Assembly: GCA_013140875.1 (NCBI GenBank)
Contig: JABFSB010000378.1
Span: 1 to 12,003, forward strand
Length of the DNA: 12,003 nucleotides
Origin: Acidobacteriota bacterium
GTDB lineage: Bacteria; Acidobacteriota; Blastocatellia; Pyrinomonadales; Pyrinomonadaceae
Reading direction: 5' to 3'
The notes under the pieces were generated by a model. It had not been told where the DNA came from. It worked only from the letters and a program-made list of their open reading frames with translations, and did no database searches. The position numbers and the translations under genes are program-made. Shown one piece after another: positions 1-6,112 of this stretch; positions within the stretch are counted from its first letter, which is position 1; the number at the start of each line of letters is the position of its first letter.

Positions 1-1
1 T

Positions 2-163
2 TACAAGCCCGATTTTCCGGAACGCGACGACGAAAACTTTATGAAGACGACCATCGCCGAATACGCGGAGGAAGCTCCTGTCCTGAGTTACGAGGCCGTA
101 GACGTATCGCTGGTCGAACCTCGTAAGAGGGATTATTCGAAGGGTAAAGCGAAAGGAAACTAA
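2..163 (+). CDS. sdhA: Succinate dehydrogenase flavoprotein subunit, C-terminal end (partial)
   Basis: Only the last 53 codons are in the window; the gene begins upstream. The frame reads YKPDFPERDDENFMKTT, a typical ending of the SdhA/FrdA flavoprotein just before the C-terminal tail, and finishes with VEPRKRDYSKGKAKGN and a TAA stop. SdhA carries covalent FAD and oxidises succinate to fumarate on the cytoplasmic face of the membrane complex. The identification rests on this short tail plus the clear sdhB gene downstream on the same strand. The catalytic and FAD-binding parts lie outside the window and cannot be checked. The last 23 codons before the final residues are repeated, diverged and out of frame, just after the stop. 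Confidence 0.8.
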   Translation, partial: YKPDFPERDDENFMKTTIAEYAEEAPVLSYEAVDVSLVEPRKRDYSKGKAKGN

Positions 164-167
164 GTCA

Positions 168-236
168 GTCCCGAGTTACAAGCGGACCGATTTGTTGTCG
201 GTCGAGCCGCGAAAGCGGGATTTTTCGAAAGGAAAG
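168..236 (+). pseudogene. Frame-shifted second copy of the SdhA C-terminal tail
   Basis: Positions 168-236 align without gaps, codon by codon, to positions 80-148 inside sdhA. Translated in its own frame, this copy shares 15 of 23 residues with the first, including an unbroken VEPRKRD. In the last 12 codons almost all base differences are synonymous and the only residue change is Tyr to Phe. The copy lies after the sdhA stop and one frame over (offset 88 bases), so it is not translated with sdhA and has no start of its own. The synonymous pattern suggests both copies evolved as coding sequence before they became neighbours. It is probably the remnant of a second sdhA 3' end. Confidence 0.7.
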
Positions 237-262
237 AATAGATCAAGCGAGGTTTCAAGGGT

Positions 263-1702
263 ATGCGTTCTCTCACAAAATTTTTAGGTTTATATTCGAT
301 TTTATTTAGCTGTGTATTTGCACAGACACAACCGCAAAGTAAAGACGTTGCGCAGATCGTTGCGTCGATGTCGGAGTTTCGGGACATCTCTGCATGGAAG
401 ACTCGGACGGGCTTGATTCGTTTCAGTGCCGACGGCAAATATTTAGCCGTGAGCGCAAAAAAGGTAGATGTTGTCGTTTACAGCACCGAGACGGGAAAGG
501 TGCTCAGTCGAATAGACGGCAAAGGTTTTCACGCTTTTTCATTCTCCGCTGACGGTAAATATGCCGTTGCGCAAAATGCCGTTGACGGATCGATGGGCAT
601 TTTCGAGGTGGAGTCGGGAAAACTCGTGAGGTCGATTCGCGGTTTAGGTGCAACGAGCCAAATCAGCAAGGTTTTTGGCGGCACGGGTATCATCAACCAA
701 TTCAATGGTATCTTTCCTCCGGTGATTTTAGAGATGGGACAGGTCCCGATCTCTAACGACTGGAAAAGCATTCTTGTAAATAAGAACGACAGCGAATTTG
801 TCCTTCACGATTTTGATACAGGCGAGCAAAAATTTGAACTTAACCACGCCGATTACAGCGGTGGAAAAGAACGAGCCAAGATCGCGATGGCAATACTTGT
901 AGGCGGCGGCGCGCTTTATCTTGGTTCGTCGTCGAACGCGAAGTTCAGCCCGAAAGGCACGTATCTCATGATCGCGAACGGTAACCGTGAACCATCATTG
1001 TGGAAGGCTACTACCGGCCAACTCGTTGCAAAATTTAATTCGACAGCCCGCGTCATGCACCATGTTTTTAGTCCGGATGAAACGATGGTTGCCACGACGG
1101 ACTATGAAGGTGTTACGTGCGTTTGGGACACGTCGACCGGAAAACTTTTGTCGACCATCGGCTCCAAAAAAGTGGGCGGAAAGGCCGCGGCGTGGACTGC
1201 GGACAGCAGCAAAATTATAGTTATCCCCTCGGAAAGAGTTGCCGATCTGGCAGCGTTCGATCCGAAAACCGGCGCCGAATTGCTTGTGTTTAAGGGGTCG
1301 GCCCCTGACGGAGCGTTGTTCAGTGATAACTTAAAGTTCGTAGCGACAAGGCCTTACAAGAACAAGTCGGTGCTGTTTCAGCTTTGGGACGTCGAGACCG
1401 GTAAATTGATCACGACGGTCCCGCGTTCTAAAGATCAGGATGCAATCTCTTCGATCAAGTGGAACCCGAATGACCAATATTTTGTTACGTCGGAAGGGCT
1501 TAAGCAGGAGGTCAAACTTTGGAACACAAGAGGGGAACTTTTGCAGGTCCTGGCACATTCGACTATTCCAATGGAGTTTAGCAGCGACGGAAAATTCCTT
1601 GCGACAGGCGGCCGCCTGGCAAACGACAAAACCGACATAGGTTATGTTTGGGAATTTTCGAAGGAACCACGGGCCGATGAAAGGATCGGCATGTTAAGAT
1701 GA
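263..1702 (+). CDS. Secreted WD40-type beta-propeller protein inside the sdh operon
   Basis: The 479-residue product starts with a short basic stretch and a hydrophobic segment (residues 7-20) ending VFA-QTQ, a plausible signal peptidase I site; the Cys at 17 does not sit in a good lipobox. The rest consists of WD40-like blades. Phe-Ser-x-Asp-Gly-Lys-type strands recur near residues 54, 94, 228, 269, 352, 401 and 439. Trp-Asp-x-x-Thr-Gly-Lys-type turns occur near 288 and 375, with weaker forms near 246, 332 and 420. About seven blades are likely, enough for a closed propeller, which would act as an extracytoplasmic binding scaffold. No catalytic residues are visible. Residues 206-223 form an odd hydrophobic insertion between blades. 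The start is supported by GAGG at 249-252, 10 bases upstream. The stop overlaps the sdhB start (ATGA), so translation is probably coupled. The partner is unknown. Confidence 0.8.
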   Translation: MRSLTKFLGLYSILFSCVFAQTQPQSKDVAQIVASMSEFRDISAWKTRTGLIRFSADGKYLAVSAKKVDVVVYSTETGKVLSRIDGKGFHAFSFSADGKYAVAQNAVDGSMGIFEVESGKLVRSIRGLGATSQISKVFGGTGIINQFNGIFPPVILEMGQVPISNDWKSILVNKNDSEFVLHDFDTGEQKFELNHADYSGGKERAKIAMAILVGGGALYLGSSSNAKFSPKGTYLMIANGNREPSLWKATTGQLVAKFNSTARVMHHVFSPDETMVATTDYEGVTCVWDTSTGKLLSTIGSKKVGGKAAAWTADSSKIIVIPSERVADLAAFDPKTGAELLVFKGSAPDGALFSDNLKFVATRPYKNKSVLFQLWDVETGKLITTVPRSKDQDAISSIKWNPNDQYFVTSEGLKQEVKLWNTRGELLQVLAHSTIPMEFSSDGKFLATGGRLANDKTDIGYVWEFSKEPRADERIGMLR

Positions 1703-2496
1703 GCGAAAAACATCACGAAAAAAAACGTCTCGAAAATCCACCGCAGAAGATCAAGTTCAAGATTCAACGGCGGGATAAGGAAGGAGCACCTGCGCGTTTT
1801 GAAACGTTCGAGTTGCAATACCGGCGAAATCTTAACGTGATCTCCGTTTTAATGGAGATCCGAAAAAACCCGGTTACCGTCGATGGCATAAACACCACGC
1901 CGCCGGTTTGGGATATGTCTTGCCTTGAGCAGGTATGTGGTATTTGCACGATGGTTATCGACGGGCGGGTGCGGCAGTCGTGCTCGGCTTTGATCGATGA
2001 TCTGCTGATCGAATCCGGCGGCGACACGGTTACTTTACAGCCGATGTCGAAGTTTCCGAATGTGCGTGATCTAAAGGTCGATCGCTCGAAAATGTTCGAT
2101 CATCTCAAACAGGTGCACGCGTGGATCGAGCTGGACGGAAGTTACGATCTCGGCGCGGGGCCGCAAATTTCTAACGAGGTCGCGCAGGAGCGTTATGCTT
2201 ATTCACGCTGCATGACGTGCGGCTGCTGCCTTGAAGCCTGCCCGCAGTACGGTGACGATAACTACATCGGCCCGCAGGCGATCGCGCAGGCGCGGCTGTT
2301 CAATATGCATCCGACCGGGAAGCTCGACATCGACGAACGTTTGAACGGGTTGCTTGGCGACGACGGCATCGGCAATTGCGGCAACGCGCAGAATTGCGTG
2401 CAGGTTTGCCCGATGTCGATACCGCTGACAAAAGCGATCTACGAAACCAATCGTGACGTTACGGTAAATGCGCTGTTTGGCTGGCTAAAGAAATGA
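1699..2496 (+). CDS. sdhB: Succinate dehydrogenase iron-sulfur subunit
   Basis: The 265-residue protein has all three cluster-binding sets of SdhB/FrdB. The [2Fe-2S] ligands are C75, C80, C83 and C95 in the N-terminal ferredoxin fold. The [4Fe-4S] ligands are C171, C174, C177 and C237. The [3Fe-4S] ligands are C181, C227 and C233. The spacing of the last three cysteines (6 then 4) matches E. coli SdhB. It passes electrons from the SdhA FAD to quinone in the membrane anchor, on the cytoplasmic side. Cys rather than Asp at 80 fits both SdhB and FrdB, so the direction of the reaction cannot be decided here, but a succinate dehydrogenase role is likely. The ATG overlaps the stop of the propeller gene. 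No membrane-anchor gene (sdhC/D) follows; it presumably lies upstream of sdhA. Confidence 0.95.
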   Translation: MSEKHHEKKRLENPPQKIKFKIQRRDKEGAPARFETFELQYRRNLNVISVLMEIRKNPVTVDGINTTPPVWDMSCLEQVCGICTMVIDGRVRQSCSALIDDLLIESGGDTVTLQPMSKFPNVRDLKVDRSKMFDHLKQVHAWIELDGSYDLGAGPQISNEVAQERYAYSRCMTCGCCLEACPQYGDDNYIGPQAIAQARLFNMHPTGKLDIDERLNGLLGDDGIGNCGNAQNCVQVCPMSIPLTKAIYETNRDVTVNALFGWLKK

Positions 2497-2497
2497 C

Positions 2498-5008
2498 CTA
2501 CTGAAGTGTGGCGACTACGGGAACGCTGTCATACGGCAACTGAAGTATCTCGTTATTGCCTTCAAGATCCGCGAGGTAAAGTTTCAAGTCGTCGATTCCC
2601 ATCGGTTTTGCGAAAAAGTATCCTTGTCCGCCGTCGCAGCCTAAGTCCTTAAGGGCCTTCAGCTGATGCTCGGTTTCGATCCCTTCCGCAACGGTTTTCA
2701 ATCCAAGATTTCGTGCCAGGGCCAGAACGGTTTTAACGATCTCGGTATTCTTGCCGTCGCTGTCGATCGGGCTCACAAAGGTCCGGTCTATTTTTAGCGT
2801 CGAGATAGGCAGCCGGATCAGATAGCCCAAATTCGAATAACCGGTACCGAAATCGTCGATATCGATCTCGATCCCGAGATCGCGAATCTGGTTCAGCATC
2901 TCGATCGCCTTTGCCTGATATTCGAAAAAGATCGATTCGGTTATCTCCAGCTTTAGCTTCCTGGTCGGGAACTTTGTTTCGTCGAGTATTCTGGTTACGT
3001 TTTCCACCAGTTTAGGCTGGCCGAATTGCCTGCACGACAGATTTACGCTCAACGTCAGTTCATGTTCGGGTGAAAACGCGTTGATAATCGGGCCGACCTC
3101 TTTACAGGTCCGTTCGAGAATGTATTCGCCCAGGGCGTCGATGATACCGATCTCCTCCGCAATGCCGATGAATCGTGCCGGAGATACTTCGCCGAGTTTC
3201 GGATGCAGCCACCGGGTCAGTGCTTCTATGCCTTGTATCCGGCCGGTCGAGAGAGTGAATATTGGCTGATATTGTACATATATCTCGCCGTTGTCGACCG
3301 CCCTTCGGAGGTCGGTCTCAAGCTGCAGTGTCTCTCTTGCCGCAAGGTGCATCTGCTCGTCGAAAACTTCGTGACGGGCCTTCCCGGCGCGTTTCGCCTG
3401 ATACATGGCGGTGTCGGCATCACGCATCATATCTTCGGATGAGAAATGCTGTTCCGACGCGTGCAAGATTCCGATGCTTGCCGAACTGAACACCTCATGC
3501 CCCTCGAGGTCGAAAGGCACGCCGAACTTTTGCTGGATGCGCTCGGCAATGCGAACTACCTCGTTGATGTCGTAGTTTCCTTCGACCAAAATGGTAAACT
3601 CGTCGCCGCCGAGCCGGGCCACAATGTCGGAAGGCCGCAAACATTCGCGCAATCGATCGGAAATTCCGATAAGCAGTTGATCGCCGATCAGGTGGCCGAG
3701 CGAATCGTTGACGTATTTGAAGCGGTCAAGGTCGATAAACAAAATACTAACCTTGTAATTTCGGTTTCTTTTCGAAGCGGTCAATGCGTCCGTCAAGCGG
3801 TTCATAAACATTTTCCGGTTCGGAAGACCAGTTAAAACGTCGTGTGTAGCTTCGTGTTGGAGTTTCTCTTCCGCCGACTTTCGGGCGGTAATGTCCTGGA
3901 TCTGAAAGATAAGGTTCGGCACGCTCGACTTCGATTCGCTCGCCGTGGAAACACTCCATGAGGCCCAAACCGTTTCGCCGGACTTGTGCAGGTAACGCTG
4001 CTCCATCTGACAATTGGCGGATTTGCCGGAGATAAGCTCGTGTATCTTGACCAGCGTATTGCCCAGATCGTCCTTGAAGATAATGGACTGAAAATCCATC
4101 TCAAGAAATTCGTTTTCGGTATAACCAAGTATGTTGCAAAGCGCGTGATTCACCTTAAGCCACGTTCCACCGGCGGAAACGAGGGCGATCCCGATTGGTG
4201 CGTAGTTAAAGGCGCTTCTAAAGCGTTCTTCCGATTCGCGGAGTGCTCCGGACTGTTCTTCCAGTATTTTTGCGTATTGCTCGGCCTGTTCCGCCTGTTG
4301 CATCGAAATCTCGATGTTTTTCAGGTACATCCGATACGCCATGAAGACGAAGAAAATTACCGGAAAGGCCGCAATGATCACACCGAAGCCGATCGAATCG
4401 GTCATTAAATGAAGAACGCCGGCGCAGAGAGCTCCTACCGAATACGTGATAAAGCTCCAGACATATTTGCTTTTCCACGTCTCCCAAACAGGGATCCCGT
4501 TCTTCATCGCGTCGTGGATCGAAGCAAGTGCCGTGTTAGCTATGAACTGGGTCAAAGCCACGACGGACAAGGTCACCACGAAGGTCTGCATAAATCCTTC
4601 AGCTTCGTGATGATGCTCGCCCGTAAAAAGCCCCGTAATTTTTATGACAGCGTAAACGGTGGCGGTAGAAACCGCGACGGCGGCGGAATTGAAAAAGACC
4701 GTCAGCTTGCGGTTACAGAATCGCCAGGAAGAAAAGAACGCTTCAGCGCAGGCAAGAAGTATCGCCACTTCGCCGCCGTACATCAACAGGGCGGTAAAGA
4801 TAAAAGTGTCCGAAACCGCTATGTGAGACTTAAATTTCGGTATTTGTACCGTAATGCGGGACCCGACGCCGATCGTCAAGCAAAAAAGTACCAAAAAGCT
4901 CAGATCGATTACCTTATACGGAAGCCAGTAGAGCGCCGCCGAAACGCACAATATGCCGCAAAATATCACGGCTTTCATATAGCGTTCTGTCAGCTTTTCA
5001 AAGTACAT
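2498..5008 (-). CDS. Membrane-bound PAS-GGDEF-EAL cyclic-di-GMP synthase/phosphodiesterase
   Basis: The 836-residue protein starts with about seven hydrophobic segments (roughly residues 11-226) forming a membrane sensor I cannot assign to a named MASE family. A short helical linker (230-258) and a PAS domain (about 259-378) follow. The GGDEF domain (about 386-545) has an intact GGDEF at 467-471 and an RxxD product-inhibition site (R458-D461) five residues before it, so it should make c-di-GMP and be feedback-inhibited. The EAL domain (about 565-812) keeps EAL at 595-597, the Asn of SVNLS, LEITES, the Asp pair of DDFGTGYS (718-719), LKIDR, AEGIE and QGYFFAKP, so it also looks able to hydrolyse c-di-GMP. 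The net activity is probably set by the membrane and PAS inputs. The start is supported by AGGA at 5017-5020, eight bases upstream. The stop lies one base from that of sdhB, in convergent orientation. Confidence 0.93.
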   Translation of the reverse strand: MYFEKLTERYMKAVIFCGILCVSAALYWLPYKVIDLSFLVLFCLTIGVGSRITVQIPKFKSHIAVSDTFIFTALLMYGGEVAILLACAEAFFSSWRFCNRKLTVFFNSAAVAVSTATVYAVIKITGLFTGEHHHEAEGFMQTFVVTLSVVALTQFIANTALASIHDAMKNGIPVWETWKSKYVWSFITYSVGALCAGVLHLMTDSIGFGVIIAAFPVIFFVFMAYRMYLKNIEISMQQAEQAEQYAKILEEQSGALRESEERFRSAFNYAPIGIALVSAGGTWLKVNHALCNILGYTENEFLEMDFQSIIFKDDLGNTLVKIHELISGKSANCQMEQRYLHKSGETVWASWSVSTASESKSSVPNLIFQIQDITARKSAEEKLQHEATHDVLTGLPNRKMFMNRLTDALTASKRNRNYKVSILFIDLDRFKYVNDSLGHLIGDQLLIGISDRLRECLRPSDIVARLGGDEFTILVEGNYDINEVVRIAERIQQKFGVPFDLEGHEVFSSASIGILHASEQHFSSEDMMRDADTAMYQAKRAGKARHEVFDEQMHLAARETLQLETDLRRAVDNGEIYVQYQPIFTLSTGRIQGIEALTRWLHPKLGEVSPARFIGIAEEIGIIDALGEYILERTCKEVGPIINAFSPEHELTLSVNLSCRQFGQPKLVENVTRILDETKFPTRKLKLEITESIFFEYQAKAIEMLNQIRDLGIEIDIDDFGTGYSNLGYLIRLPISTLKIDRTFVSPIDSDGKNTEIVKTVLALARNLGLKTVAEGIETEHQLKALKDLGCDGGQGYFFAKPMGIDDLKLYLADLEGNNEILQLPYDSVPVVATLQ

Positions 5009-5090
5009 TTTCTGGGTCCTGGGGCTTTGTCAGCGGTAAATGGTATTCGCGGAACGAGTTTGTCGGGCGTACCTGAAGGAGTCGGATACT

Positions 5091-5128
5091 AAAAAGATAG
5101 GGCGAGGCGGTTTAAGGCCTCACCCTAT
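5091..5128 (-). terminator. Rho-independent terminator after the acetyltransferase gene
   Basis: Arms at 5117-5128 and 5097-5108 form a 12-bp stem with an 8-base loop. Read as minus-strand RNA, every position pairs, with one G-U wobble. A run of five U (5095-5091) follows one base after the stem. On the plus strand the wobble becomes a C-A mismatch and no U-run follows, so the direction is minus. It begins 41 bases after the stop of the GNAT gene and separates it from the downstream c-di-GMP gene. Confidence 0.85.
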
Positions 5129-5169
5129 TATCCGACATGCACAAAGCGTTTGTCTACTGTTTTCTTAAG

Positions 5170-6078
5170 TTAGACGAACAAGGTCGTGCACTGATCAGTT
5201 GCCTTATAACCAGCCTTAAAGAAGCTCTTGTGAGCATTTTCGAATTCGACATTGCTCAGAAGGCATACGTTCTCGGCTTGATTAAGCAGATCGAGGGTGA
5301 GATCGGATAAATAAGCCGATCCGAGGCCCTTTCCGCGGTATTCGGGGGCAACGTAGATACCCTCAAGGTAAATAACGTCGTCCGTTTGGGCGATGATGTC
5401 CGCTTTGAAGACAAGCTTGTCACCATCGGTTACAACGAATACGCGGCCCTGTTCTATGCGGCGTGCGACCCGCTTGAGGAATCCTTCGCGATCCTTTGTC
5501 ATGGGATCGACCCCGCATTCCATAAAGGCAACCTCTGCCTGAGCTTTGGCTATCGGAAGCAGTTCCTCAGTCTTGGCGGGCCGGACCTGTTTGTCGCTGC
5601 CCTTCCGCACCATGAACGGGAAGCTAACCTCGAAAAGCCGCTCCGTACAGGTCAAGCGTGGCTGTGTAAGGCCGTCGCCGTAGTATTTCCAGAAGGTCTC
5701 TGCTGCCGTTCCGTGTGACATTATCAGGTGGATCGGTGTTTCCGAAGATCTGGCCTTGTAAGCAAAAGCTCTCAAAGCTGCGTCCGAGCGGGCTTCGATC
5801 AGGGTCGAGTGTCCGATCAGGGCGATACCTTCCAGTTTGCCTTCCGCGTTGCGATAACCGTAGAACTTGCCGCGGTTAAGCTCGCTCTGAAGGCCGTTGT
5901 CGTTGATGAAGCTGGTCATCACTACCGTGTGCACCGGACGGACAGCCAGAAACTTCATGGCTTCTGCCCTGTTGCTCTCGGTAAGTTCGCTGACCCTCAT
6001 AAGAGCGGCTGCGGCTTCGATGACCGGCTGAGCAATTGGCTGATGGTTCGTGGGGTGTGTGGTTAGTTGGTTTCTCAT
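5170..6078 (-). CDS. GNAT-family N-acetyltransferase
   Basis: The C-terminal half (about residues 165-302) is a GNAT fold with the acetyl-CoA motif YVAPEYRGKGLGSAYL (R248-G249-K250-G251-L252-G253), which binds the pyrophosphate of acetyl-CoA. The N-terminal half resembles a second, degenerate GNAT-like lobe, as in the two-lobed acetyltransferases with a DUF4081-type N-terminus; that family call is tentative. The substrate is unknown. I chose the ATG at 6076-6078 (302 residues). It has a strong GGAGG at 6089-6093 ten bases upstream, whereas the longer frame from 6159 would overlap the preceding protease gene and begin with 27 residues that look non-coding. Only 34 bases separate it from the protease gene upstream, and I see no terminator between them, so the two are probably co-transcribed. 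Confidence 0.85.
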   Translation of the reverse strand: MRNQLTTHPTNHQPIAQPVIEAAAALMRVSELTESNRAEAMKFLAVRPVHTVVMTSFINDNGLQSELNRGKFYGYRNAEGKLEGIALIGHSTLIEARSDAALRAFAYKARSSETPIHLIMSHGTAAETFWKYYGDGLTQPRLTCTERLFEVSFPFMVRKGSDKQVRPAKTEELLPIAKAQAEVAFMECGVDPMTKDREGFLKRVARRIEQGRVFVVTDGDKLVFKADIIAQTDDVIYLEGIYVAPEYRGKGLGSAYLSDLTLDLLNQAENVCLLSNVEFENAHKSFFKAGYKATDQCTTLFV

Positions 6079-6112
6079 GGTTTTTCTTCCTCCATTAAGT
6101 ACTGAGAAACAA

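Noticed and set aside
3986..5092. Plus-strand open frames of 140 and 227 codons opposite the c-di-GMP gene
   Set aside because: They are shadows of the well-supported GGDEF-EAL frame; their translations show no domain or signal and start without ribosome sites.
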